Notes under the pieces: model-generated
Database searches by the model: none
Seen by the model: the letters and a program-made list of their open reading frames with translations, nothing else
Told to the model about the DNA's origin: nothing
Part shown: positions 47,197 through 55,024 of the stretch, piece by piece
How the letters are laid out: each line of letters opens with the position of its first letter
How positions within the stretch are numbered: the stretch's first letter is position 1
Origin: Pseudomonadota bacterium
GTDB taxonomy: Bacteria; Pseudomonadota; Gammaproteobacteria; Steroidobacterales; Steroidobacteraceae
DNA length: 64,000 nt
Reading direction: 5' to 3'
NCBI GenBank assembly: GCA_023391815.1
Contig: JAEWAF010000043.1
Location: 124,001-188,000, forward strand
Translations under genes and position numbers: made by a program

Positions 47197-48005
47197 AACT
47201 GCGCGGGCGTGCGTCCGTAGGCTTGTCGAAATGCCGCCGTGAAATGGCTGTGACTCGAGAACCCGAGATCCACACCCAGGGTCGACAAATCATCGTAGCT
47301 ACCGAGTAGATCCAGCGCTCGCGCCAGGCGCAGCCGCAAGTGATATCGATACAGCGGCACACCTTCGACCTGTGCGAATGCCTGCGTCAAATACACCGGC
47401 GAGACGCCGACTTCCGCAGCGATCTCGGTGAGTGTCCAGCGCCGCGAGAGCTCCGAAGAAAGCACCAGCTTGGCCCGGTCGACGAGCTTCTGGCGACCAT
47501 ACGTGACGCGCCTGGTCGTTGGTAAAGTCCGCTCGCCCAACGCGCGCCGGATCAGCGTCAACGTCAATGTTTCGGCCTCCAGCAACTCGATCGATTTGTT
47601 GACCAACGTATGACGCAGCAGCGCCACGAGGACCTGGGCTCTGGGATCGATGTGCCAGCGCTGTTTGCTGAACATCACCTTGGCGCTGTCATGCAGATGC
47701 TCGGTCGGAGCCAGTTCGCGCAGCAGATCTTCGCGTACCGAAATCGACAGGCAGGCATCGCCCCCTTGCACGGGATGACTGATCCGGTAGCTCTCCATTT
47801 CGTTGAAGAACAACACCTGATTGGCTTCGCCCACCGCATCCTCGCTACCGAGGTGCCGCATGAACACGCCTCGATACGGAAACACCAGATAGGTCGAGTT
47901 GGGACACTCTTCGGCACTCTTGTGACGGCACTTGCCGATGCAGACCACGTCGCTGATGGCGACGGTCTGGGTGTCCAGCAAGTCATGAATGGTGAGCTCC
48001 ATCAT
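47172..48005 (-). CDS. AraC-family regulator with N-terminal cysteine cluster
   Basis: A 277-aa transcription factor. The N-terminal sensing half has C22, C26, H28 and C34 in VCIGKCRHKSAEECPN, a possible metal or redox site, and a cupin-like strand run (STYLVFPYRGVFMRHLG). The C-terminal double helix-turn-helix has RRWTLTEIAAEVGVSPVYLT and LSTLGVDLGFSSHSHFTAAF. It is third in the DUF4331-DUF4198 operon, overlapping DUF4198 by 4 nt. It is the obvious candidate to bind the two TTAGCTAA elements and control the operon and the 59-aa gene (inference). Confidence 0.85.
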   Translation of the reverse strand: MMELTIHDLLDTQTVAISDVVCIGKCRHKSAEECPNSTYLVFPYRGVFMRHLGSEDAVGEANQVLFFNEMESYRISHPVQGGDACLSISVREDLLRELAPTEHLHDSAKVMFSKQRWHIDPRAQVLVALLRHTLVNKSIELLEAETLTLTLIRRALGERTLPTTRRVTYGRQKLVDRAKLVLSSELSRRWTLTEIAAEVGVSPVYLTQAFAQVEGVPLYRYHLRLRLARALDLLGSYDDLSTLGVDLGFSSHSHFTAAFRQAYGRTPAQFQRSANLR

Positions 48006-48829
48006 CGGAAGCCGAAGGTGAGACTGGAAAAGGTGGTGTCGAAGTCTACCTCGGCCGGCCCCGGCACGGGCCGGGTCCAGACCACATTCAGCAACCAGGT
48101 GCCGCTCGGGGTCAGTTTGAAACTGGCCCGGCCGGACGCATCCGTCAGGCGTTCCTCGACGGGTGCGTCGTCATGTTCCAGTTGCGTCAGCTTCACGAGC
48201 GCGCCCGCCAGCGGCTGACCTTCGAAGAACACGCGTATCGGCAAGTCGCCGCCATTTCCTGCGTAGGGACTGCGTTCGGGAACGATCTCCAGCGGCAGCC
48301 CGAGCGGAGATGTGACATGAGCCTGAGATCCGGCCTCGACCGCCCCGTTTTGTACGATCGCCTTCGAGACGCGGCGATAGCTCTCCGCGGTATCCGCTGT
48401 CATCTTTCCAGTGCGCTCACGGTGTGCGAGGGCTGGGGTGAGTCCTTCATCGCGCGCGTAGGCATTGAAACGCTGCGCCGGTAACGCACTTCGGCCGCGA
48501 TTGTCCGTTTCGAGCACGATCACATAGGTGCCGGGCGCCTCGAAGTGCAGTCGGCCATCGTCGTTCGCGCCACGCAGACGCAGATCGGACCGCACATCGT
48601 GTGCTGTCCCGTCCGGCGCGAAGGCGACGAACCGGGAGATGCGATTAGACCGAATCTGCGAGCGCTGCCGCTCGGGCCCGTGGCCGACCTGTAGCGTGAT
48701 CGGAATCGACGCGTTCGCTTCTGACCAGTAGCGCAACGGCTGAATCCAGAAATCATGTGCGCTCACCGGGAGTGCAACGAGCACTCCCGTCAGCAGCGCG
48801 GACACGAATGAGTAATGTCTGCTGTTCAT
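48002..48829 (-). CDS. DUF4198-family periplasmic protein
   Basis: A 275-aa exported protein. A signal peptide (YSFVSALLTGVLVALPVSA) is followed directly by HDFWIQPLRYW, the DUF4198 start, where an N-terminal His would become exposed after cleavage. The body is beta-rich, with a carboxypeptidase-regulatory-like strand pattern (LAGALVKLTQLEHDDAPVEE, ASFKLTPSGTWLLNVVW). DUF4198 includes nickel- and cobalt-linked periplasmic proteins, so a metal-handling role is possible. It is translationally coupled to DUF4331 upstream and AraC downstream (4-nt overlaps). Confidence 0.75.
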   Translation of the reverse strand: MNSRHYSFVSALLTGVLVALPVSAHDFWIQPLRYWSEANASIPITLQVGHGPERQRSQIRSNRISRFVAFAPDGTAHDVRSDLRLRGANDDGRLHFEAPGTYVIVLETDNRGRSALPAQRFNAYARDEGLTPALAHRERTGKMTADTAESYRRVSKAIVQNGAVEAGSQAHVTSPLGLPLEIVPERSPYAGNGGDLPIRVFFEGQPLAGALVKLTQLEHDDAPVEERLTDASGRASFKLTPSGTWLLNVVWTRPVPGPAEVDFDTTFSSLTFGFR

Positions 48830-50010
48830 GGCGCCGCCAGGAAGGGAAATTCCGTGATCGAATGTTCGTGATCGTCGCGATCGACGCCGTCGTCGACGCC
48901 TTTCGCCTGCCCCATCGACAAGACCGACCGATACACATCGATGGCGTCGTCGTTCGGCGTTCGACCGCCGCAGTAAATGACTTTCGAATCCTCGCCCGCC
49001 AATGCCGTGAACTCGACCGAGAAAAATTCGCCGCAGATCGTCGATTCGCTATTGACCCACAGCCGGTCGTCGGCGAGCACGGTGGCGAGCCGTCGATAGC
49101 GAGCGGGCGATGTCGCCTTCACGTCCGCCAGCAGCTGATTGCCACACTTGCCATCGAAGCCATCGTAAATGGCGAGTGTTCTTTCCATCTCGTCGATGAA
49201 TTCCGCGCCGCTCGCCGGTGTCGCGCTGTTGTAGCGCTCCTTCAGTCGATCGCTCGTTGCTTCGTCCGAAAACGAGCCCAGCAGCGCATTGCCCGTCAGC
49301 GGCCGGCCCATGCGATCGATTTGTTTGTTTCCGTTCACTGTCGTCGCCCACACGGCGAGCATCGTGCCGCCACGGTTCACCACATCCAGATCGACCGAGA
49401 CGACCAGCGACGCCGGCGTCCAGCCCGCGAGGAAGTTCTTCGCCGGCCCGCCGCCGGTATGACGCCAGGTTTCCAGAATCGATCTGGACACTGCCTCGCT
49501 GAACACCGGGCAGCCGGCCGCGTCGTTCTTGGCGCTCCCCATCATCGCGTCCACCGCCACGGCATATGCCTCTCGTGTGCCCTTCACGTTGTTGTAGAAC
49601 GGATCGTCACGCAGGCCCGCGAACACGCGCAGGCGCTTGTTCCGACCTTCCAGTCCCTTCGGATCGCTCGCATCGCCGCTGGCGACATCGGCGTTACCGA
49701 CTTTGCAAAGGACGTTGCTCGCGGTCGCAATCCGACACACGATGTCGGTCGTCACGCTGGTTTGTCCGAAACGCTTGCCGCTATCGATGTGGAACACGTA
49801 GTCCAACTGCTCGGAGAACGTGTGCCCCACGATCGTCATGACGAGGTTGAGTCGGCGGGCGTCGTGCGAGGTCCAGGCAAACACATCGCCGATATCCGCG
49901 CGTGGGTCGGCGATCACGCTGGGCGAATCGAGATGATCCGCTGCGAATGCGGTGCTGGCGGCGAGCATCGCCGTCACGAGCAGGGCGCGATTCCTGATTG
50001 TTTGTGTCAT
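48826..50010 (-). CDS. DUF4331-family exported protein
   Basis: A 394-aa exported protein of the DUF4331 family. The signal peptide (ALLVTAMLAASTAFA) is followed by the hallmark ADHLDSPSVIADPRADIGDV, and TAGWTPASLVVSVD-like core strands such as FLAGWTPASLVVSVDLDVV. Function is unknown. Cysteines (C in VCRIATASNVLCKVG, GCPVFSEAV, KCGNQLL, TICGEFF) would form disulfides in the periplasm. The C-terminus is His/Asp-rich (DDGVDRDDHEHSITEF), perhaps metal-binding. The ATG at 50010 follows a hairpin that covers its ribosome site; an ATG at 50019 lies in the stem. First gene of the operon. Confidence 0.75.
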   Translation of the reverse strand: MTQTIRNRALLVTAMLAASTAFAADHLDSPSVIADPRADIGDVFAWTSHDARRLNLVMTIVGHTFSEQLDYVFHIDSGKRFGQTSVTTDIVCRIATASNVLCKVGNADVASGDASDPKGLEGRNKRLRVFAGLRDDPFYNNVKGTREAYAVAVDAMMGSAKNDAAGCPVFSEAVSRSILETWRHTGGGPAKNFLAGWTPASLVVSVDLDVVNRGGTMLAVWATTVNGNKQIDRMGRPLTGNALLGSFSDEATSDRLKERYNSATPASGAEFIDEMERTLAIYDGFDGKCGNQLLADVKATSPARYRRLATVLADDRLWVNSESTICGEFFSVEFTALAGEDSKVIYCGGRTPNDDAIDVYRSVLSMGQAKGVDDGVDRDDHEHSITEFPFLAAP

Positions 50011-50011
50011 A

Positions 50012-50043
50012 CGTTCCATCCATCACCAAAGATGGATGGAACG
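50012..50043 (-). promoter_or_regulatory. Perfect 13-bp hairpin over the DUF4331 ribosome site
   Basis: CGTTCCATCCATC (50012-50024) pairs perfectly with GATGGATGGAACG (50031-50043) around ACCAAA. On the minus strand the right arm of the RNA hairpin carries GGATGGAA, the only ribosome-site-like sequence before the ATG at 50010. Folding would block translation, so this could be a post-transcriptional switch. Confidence 0.55.
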
Positions 50044-50068
50044 GTATGGGTTACGCGCCGCCGGGGCT

Positions 50069-50097
50069 GTCGAAATCTTTAGCTAAGTGATTCCGAC
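50069..50097. promoter_or_regulatory. Shared regulatory element, copy B
   Basis: GTC at 50069-50071 and GAC at 50095-50097 flank AATCTTTAGCTAA and a GATT arm. It matches copy A at 46473 apart from three central bases and a 1-base insertion, and lies 58 nt from the DUF4331 start (57 nt for copy A). The flanking GCTGTC and ATTCCGAC are also conserved. Confidence 0.6.
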
Positions 50098-50140
50098 CGG
50101 GGAATCGGACGCGGGCTGGCCGCGTCCGCTGCCGATCCGA

Positions 50141-50737
50141 TTACTTCTTCGGCCCGGTGCTTTCTTCGGCCGGCATCGACTTGATGGCATCGCCGTTCTC
50201 GTCCTTCGGCGGAGCGGCCTTCTGCTGCGTCACCGGCTGGCCGACCACGAACGGAATCGAGAAGGTCCGGTTCAAGCCCGAGCCGGCGATCTGCGTGTTC
50301 ACGGATGCGGTGATATAGAACACGCCAGTGCGATCGGGCAGCACGGAGATCTTGTGCCGATACGCCTTGCCCGCCTCGACCGAGTTGAAGCTGGCCGTCA
50401 AGGTACCGGCGAGCGTGATGCCATCCATGCCACTGAGCGTCGCCTCCATCGAATCGACCCCGGCGCTCGGAATGAACGCCACATCCAGCTCGGTGGGCAC
50501 GCCGATCGTCGGCTTTCCGCTGAACTCGTACCGGATATTCACGGCCGCGCCCGGCTTGCCGTCGCCCACCGCCCTCGCGAAGGTCGCGGTCTCATCCTTC
50601 GGCGCGGCCGCAACCGGCTTCGTTGGAGCCGTCGCGGGCACCGCCGCTTCGGGCTCGGGTTCGGAATTGCAGCCGCCCAGCAAGGCCAGGCCGGCCATCG
50701 GAATACACACCAGCAAACGCCGCGGTGAAAGCTTCAT
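50141..50737 (-). CDS. Hypothetical lipoprotein
   Basis: A 198-aa lipoprotein. The signal peptide and lipobox are clear: RRLLVCIPMAGLALLGGC, with Cys at about residue 23. An Ala/Pro-rich linker (EPEAAVPATAPTKPVAAAP) follows. The rest is a beta-sandwich-like domain (AVNIRYEFSGKPTIGVPTEL, GVFYITASVNTQIAGSG). No motif allows a family name. I choose the ATG at 50737, since GAGG lies about 10 nt upstream; 50746 is possible. It is 51 bp downstream of the metalloprotease lipoprotein gene on the same strand, so the two probably form an operon. Confidence 0.7.
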   Translation of the reverse strand: MKLSPRRLLVCIPMAGLALLGGCNSEPEPEAAVPATAPTKPVAAAPKDETATFARAVGDGKPGAAVNIRYEFSGKPTIGVPTELDVAFIPSAGVDSMEATLSGMDGITLAGTLTASFNSVEAGKAYRHKISVLPDRTGVFYITASVNTQIAGSGLNRTFSIPFVVGQPVTQQKAAPPKDENGDAIKSMPAEESTGPKK

Positions 50738-50788
50738 CCTGATCATGCCTCTATTATGACGCGCTCGTAGCAACGCTCGCCAAATCAC

Positions 50789-52543
50789 TTAACCGGTAAT
50801 CGAAACCGTCATGCATTTCGGGCGCGAGCCCGTCGCATCGAAGTCCAGCACTTCGATGATGTAATCCCCCACGGCCAGCGTTGGGGTATTCACGGTCTCA
50901 ACGCGGCTGACCGCCGGATCGTCGGAGCCGGTGGTACCCGATGCGACGATTTCGCCGCGCCGATGGACGTAGATATCGGGATCGGTCGCCGCATCCTGGG
51001 ACGGATTGTTGGTCACGCCGCTGGCACGGATCTGCACGGCACGACTTACATCGTTCCTGAAAACCAAGAACTGACGATTGCCGAGCTTGTTACCGTCATC
51101 GCCCGCCGTCGCCACCGAACAAACATATACCTGACCCGGGGCGCCCAAAGAGATCTGCTTGTAGACCGGGAGGGTCCCAAACACGCCGCCGTCGTTGGTC
51201 TCATTGGTGCCAAAATCATCGGTGCCGTTGATGTCCTCGCGTCCCATGAGCGTGGAGATGGCCGCGCCCGAACCTGCGTTCTGGGCACGCAGCGCCCTCG
51301 CGAAACTGAAAATGCTGGTCAGCGCGTCGGTGGTCACTTGCGGACCGACCATGACATTGAAGATGGGCGTGAAACCCAGTGCGAGGTTATCGCCCGAATC
51401 CGGGGGCGTATCGAACACGTCCCAAAGGAATTTGCCAACCGAGGCTTCCGAGTACCAACCGATTGCGTTGCCGGTGTTCTCTCCGGTCTCCAGATTGAAA
51501 CTGAAGTCGTGACTGATGCCGTCGGAGGAATCGCGGTACACAGGATCGTTCAACGCCATCGCGCCGAACGCATTGCCCCAACCCTCGCCGAACGCGACCC
51601 GCAGGTCGAGCAGATTGCCGGTGCTGTGTTCACCGCCGATGGAATCGGAGCGGCTGAAACGATCCTCGAAGTAATGCCCGAACTCATGCGCGATCACGTG
51701 CTGATCGAACTCGTCGGTATCGTTACGGCCGCCATCGAAGGCACCGAGGACATAAATGCCGGTGGGCAGTACCGCCGGATTCTGGCACTGATCGGTCTGC
51801 CTGCCACTCGGATCGCTGAAATAGAACGATGTCCCGATGGCTCCGGTATCCGGGCAGATGATCGGGTTACCCTGCCCATCGACCACGTTGCGATTGGTGG
51901 GGCTCCAGTACAGGTTCAACTCGGGAAACTGCACATTCGGCGAGGCACCACGGATGAGCTCCTTGGTCCGGTACACCGTGTCGAGAATGGCGAACGGTGC
52001 CGCTGCTCGCGTACCGGTGTAGCTCGTGCCGCCCCAACCCGAAGCCGCGCGCAAATTCTTGGTTAACGCAGCGGTCCCGCTATTGAAGGTGCTGCCGTCC
52101 AGCGCATAAATCGCGTCGGAGGACGTGTTGTCGCGAACGGTGAAAGTCCAGGTCGGCGCGGCGCCGGTTTTTTGCATCTGTGCCCGCGCACGAATGAACA
52201 TGTTTGTGTTCGCGCTCACGGTCAGAGAGTAGTCGCCGTTCGCGTCGGTGGTCGTCGAGGCGAGGACGGACGAACCTGACATCGCTTGCACGATCACTTC
52301 CCGCGCCGGCGATTCAACCGGATTGTTCGCATTCAGCCCCGCGCCGGGCGTGCTGGAGAACACCAGCCGGTCGAATGTGATCTTGCCGCTGACGGTGACC
52401 GTCGTACCGCCGGGAGGCGGCGGATTGGGATCGCCGCCGAGGCCACCGGAAGGCCCGTCTCCCCCGCCGCCGCAGGCAGCGAGCACGGCGAAGCCGGCGA
52501 CGGTCACGGACAGGCGAGCGAGACGGGAGAATTCCTGCGGCAT
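50789..52543 (-). CDS. Lipoprotein zinc metalloprotease with HEFGH motif
   Basis: A 584-aa lipoprotein: lipobox VTVAGFAVLAAC followed by a Gly/Pro-rich linker. An Ig-like domain (TVTVSGKITFDRLVFSS) and carboxypeptidase-regulatory-like repeats precede the catalytic region. The gluzincin motif is QHVIAHEFGHYFEDRFS, with a downstream Glu in RVAFGEGWGNAFGAM as in thermolysin-like enzymes. The C-terminal part (DPDIYVHRRGEIVASGTTGS, then VGDYIIEVLDFDA) resembles a pre-peptidase C-terminal domain. Predicted to act at the cell surface or in the periplasm. The start at 52543 is chosen for the lipoprotein signal. Confidence 0.75.
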   Translation of the reverse strand: MPQEFSRLARLSVTVAGFAVLAACGGGGDGPSGGLGGDPNPPPPGGTTVTVSGKITFDRLVFSSTPGAGLNANNPVESPAREVIVQAMSGSSVLASTTTDANGDYSLTVSANTNMFIRARAQMQKTGAAPTWTFTVRDNTSSDAIYALDGSTFNSGTAALTKNLRAASGWGGTSYTGTRAAAPFAILDTVYRTKELIRGASPNVQFPELNLYWSPTNRNVVDGQGNPIICPDTGAIGTSFYFSDPSGRQTDQCQNPAVLPTGIYVLGAFDGGRNDTDEFDQHVIAHEFGHYFEDRFSRSDSIGGEHSTGNLLDLRVAFGEGWGNAFGAMALNDPVYRDSSDGISHDFSFNLETGENTGNAIGWYSEASVGKFLWDVFDTPPDSGDNLALGFTPIFNVMVGPQVTTDALTSIFSFARALRAQNAGSGAAISTLMGREDINGTDDFGTNETNDGGVFGTLPVYKQISLGAPGQVYVCSVATAGDDGNKLGNRQFLVFRNDVSRAVQIRASGVTNNPSQDAATDPDIYVHRRGEIVASGTTGSDDPAVSRVETVNTPTLAVGDYIIEVLDFDATGSRPKCMTVSITG

Positions 52544-52719
52544 TTGTTCAATACTCGAGCGCCCCACTCGGGCGAATGTTTGCAATGGTGGTGAACGAAG
52601 CTGCGCATCCTTGCGCAAGGGACGCTATCACAGCGGGTATGACGCAAAAAGTCGATGCGTTCGCATTCCCGATTGACGCAACGGCGCATCTGTGGCGTGA
52701 AAGGACATTCAGCATCCGT

Positions 52720-53709
52720 TCAGCGCAGATCGAGCGGACCTTCGGCGATCGCGCTCAACTGCTCACGCAGCGACAGCACCTGATTCTCCCAATAACGCGG
52801 CTCGACGAACCAGGGAAACGCCGCGGGAAACGCCGGATCGGACCAGCGGCGCGCGAGCCAGGCGGAATAATGAATCATGCGCAAGGTGCGCAAGCTCTCC
52901 ACCAGCACCAGCTCGCGATAGTCGAAATCGCAGAACTGCGAATAGCCCTCGAGCAGTTGTGACAACTGCTCGCCCATGTCATTGCGATTGCCGGACAGCA
53001 ACATCCATAGATCCTGGATCGCCGGCCCGGTCACGCAATCGTCCAGGTCCACGAAGTGCGGCCCGTCGTCGGTCCACAGCACGTTGCCACGATGACAATC
53101 GCCGTGCAGTCGCAGCTCCGCGATGCCGCGCGCGCTCTCGAATGTTTGGTTGACCGCATCGAGCAGATCGTTCGTCAACGAGTCATACGCCGCTTCCAGA
53201 TGCGCGGGGATCCAGCCGTTGTTCAGCAGAAACTCTCGGGACTGTTCGCCCATGCGCTCGATATCGATGCGCTCGCGATGACGAAAGCGCTGCCGGCGGC
53301 CGATCATATGAATGCGTCCGAGAAAACGTCCCATCCATTCGCGCTCGGTCGGCGAGCCGAGCTCGGGCCAGCGGCCGCCGCGACGCTCGAAGAGTGCGAA
53401 GCGAAAACCTTCGTATTCGAACAGCGTGCGACCGTCGCGCACCAGCGGCGGCACGACCGGGACTTCCGCCGCCGCCAGCTCCAGTGCGAAGCCATGCTCT
53501 TCGTGGATGGCGGCGTCGGACCAGCGGCCGGGTCGATAGAACTTCGCGATCAGCGGCGCGCCCTGCTCGATGCCCACCTGGTAGACACGATTCTCGTAAC
53601 TATTGAGTGCGAGGATGCGGCGGTCGGAATCGCGACCGAGCGATTCGACGGCGGCGATGATCACGTCGGGGGTCAGGCGGTCGTACGGATGCGGATCGGG
53701 TCTGGGCAT
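52720..53709 (-). CDS. srkA: Stress-response kinase SrkA/YihE family
   Basis: A 329-aa kinase of the YihE/SrkA family, equal in length to E. coli SrkA. The ATP-site Lys is probably in APLIAKFYRPGRWSDAAIHE; the catalytic loop is ELRLHGDCHRGNVLW and the metal motif HFVDLDDC. SrkA phosphorylates Ser/Thr and protects cells during envelope and oxidative stress by opposing MazEF-linked death. Start at 53709 (MPRPDPHPYDRL), since family members begin there. Divergent from galE across 163 bp. No dsbA is attached, unlike the enterobacterial order. Confidence 0.85.
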   Translation of the reverse strand: MPRPDPHPYDRLTPDVIIAAVESLGRDSDRRILALNSYENRVYQVGIEQGAPLIAKFYRPGRWSDAAIHEEHGFALELAAAEVPVVPPLVRDGRTLFEYEGFRFALFERRGGRWPELGSPTEREWMGRFLGRIHMIGRRQRFRHRERIDIERMGEQSREFLLNNGWIPAHLEAAYDSLTNDLLDAVNQTFESARGIAELRLHGDCHRGNVLWTDDGPHFVDLDDCVTGPAIQDLWMLLSGNRNDMGEQLSQLLEGYSQFCDFDYRELVLVESLRTLRMIHYSAWLARRWSDPAFPAAFPWFVEPRYWENQVLSLREQLSAIAEGPLDLR

Positions 53710-53872
53710 GCAATAAGGGACAATGGTCAAGGCCGCCAATGGTGACCGGGCGGAGCGATCCGCGTCCATCGCAGAATGACTCAGGCCCTGTCGGGTACGA
53801 GCGACGCCTACAGCCCGGGTGGCAGCTGCTAGAATCACCCTAGCGTTCTTTTCACTGGATCAGCATTCACCT

Positions 53873-54868
53873 ATGACCATTCTTGTCACCGGCGGCGCCG
53901 GCTACATCGGCAGTCACGTGGTTCGGCAGCTCGGTGAGCGCCAGGAAAAAGTGGTGGTGCTCGACAACCTCTCCACCGGTTTTCGCTCGGCGGTGTTGCA
54001 CGGTGAGCTGGTGGTGGGCGATACCGGCGATCGCGAGCTGGTCAACCGTATCCTGCGCGAGCACCGCATCGAGACCGTGATGCACTTCGCCGCCAACACC
54101 ATCGTGCCCGAGTCGGTCTCGAACCCGCTCAAGTACTACAGCAACAACACCTGCGCGACCCGCAACCTGCTGCAAGGCTGCCAGGACGCCGGGGTCAAAC
54201 ATTTCGTGTTTTCGTCGACCGCCGCGGTGTACGGCATTCCGGCAGGCGGCATCGCCGCCGAGGACAGCCCGACCCAGCCGATCAATCCGTACGGCACCTC
54301 GAAGCTGATGAGCGAATGGATGTTGCGCGATCTGGCCGCCGCCACCCCGCTGCGCTATGTGGCCCTGCGCTATTTCAATGTCGCCGGCTGCGATCCGGGC
54401 CAGCGCATCGGCCAATCGACCGTGAAAGCGACGCTGCTCACCAAGGTCGCGGCCGAGACGGCGGTGGGCAAACGTCCGCACATTTCGATTTTCGGCACCG
54501 ACTATCCGACCCCCGACGGCACTGGCGTGCGCGACTATATTCATGTCGAAGACCTGGCGAGCGCGCATCTGAAAGCCCTCGATTACCTGCGCGCGAACGG
54601 TGCGTCGGTGACGCTCAATTGCGGCTATGGACATGGTTACAGCGTTCGCGAAGTCATCTCGACCATGGATCGGATCACCGGCCAGCCGTTGAAGACCGTC
54701 GAGGGACCGCGTCGGGCGGGCGATCCGCCGTCGCTGGTCGCCAAGGCGCAGCGCATCCGCGAGTTGCTCGGTTGGGTGCCGCAGCACGATGACTTGGAAG
54801 CCATCGTCCGTTCGCAGCTGGCCTGGGAGCGCCGGCTGCAACAAGAGCCGGGCTTGCAGAAGAACTAA
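53873..54868 (+). CDS. galE: UDP-glucose 4-epimerase
   Basis: A 331-aa NAD-dependent extended SDR. Glycine motif VTGGAGYIGSHVV is at the N-terminus, VFSSTAAVYG holds the catalytic Ser/Thr, and PYGTSKLMSEW the YxxxK pair. The C-terminal blocks DYIHVEDLASAHL and PRRAGDPPSLVAKA are typical of GalE. It interconverts UDP-glucose and UDP-galactose in the cytoplasm for envelope glycans or galactose use. It is a single gene; the following 155 bp hold nested hairpins that probably end its transcript. Its link to the GH27 locus 30 kb away is only metabolic. Confidence 0.9.
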   Translation: MTILVTGGAGYIGSHVVRQLGERQEKVVVLDNLSTGFRSAVLHGELVVGDTGDRELVNRILREHRIETVMHFAANTIVPESVSNPLKYYSNNTCATRNLLQGCQDAGVKHFVFSSTAAVYGIPAGGIAAEDSPTQPINPYGTSKLMSEWMLRDLAAATPLRYVALRYFNVAGCDPGQRIGQSTVKATLLTKVAAETAVGKRPHISIFGTDYPTPDGTGVRDYIHVEDLASAHLKALDYLRANGASVTLNCGYGHGYSVREVISTMDRITGQPLKTVEGPRRAGDPPSLVAKAQRIRELLGWVPQHDDLEAIVRSQLAWERRLQQEPGLQKN

Positions 54869-54888
54869 CGGCGCCGGGCTCCAGGTCC

Positions 54889-54934
54889 GGGGCGATGACT
54901 GAAGCCGGCATCAGACCGGCCCTGTAGTCGCCCC
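54889..54934 (+). terminator. Nested hairpin after galE
   Basis: GGGGCGA (54889-54895) pairs with TCGCCCC (54928-54934), with an inner GCCGG/CCGGC stem at 54904-54920. It lies 20 bp past galE; no T-run follows. Likely a transcript end or stabilising structure. Confidence 0.35.
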
Positions 54935-55024
54935 TCAGACCGGCCCGGCAATGACACGGATGTCAGGTCCTTTCGCCGCACATCCCGCGCAATGCGATCT
55001 TTCCGAGAGCTAGAATCCGCCCCC

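Noticed and set aside
46473..50097. Reading the two TTAGCTAA elements as transcription terminators
   Set aside because: They lie upstream of gene starts at the same distance and have no T-run; a shared regulatory role fits better.
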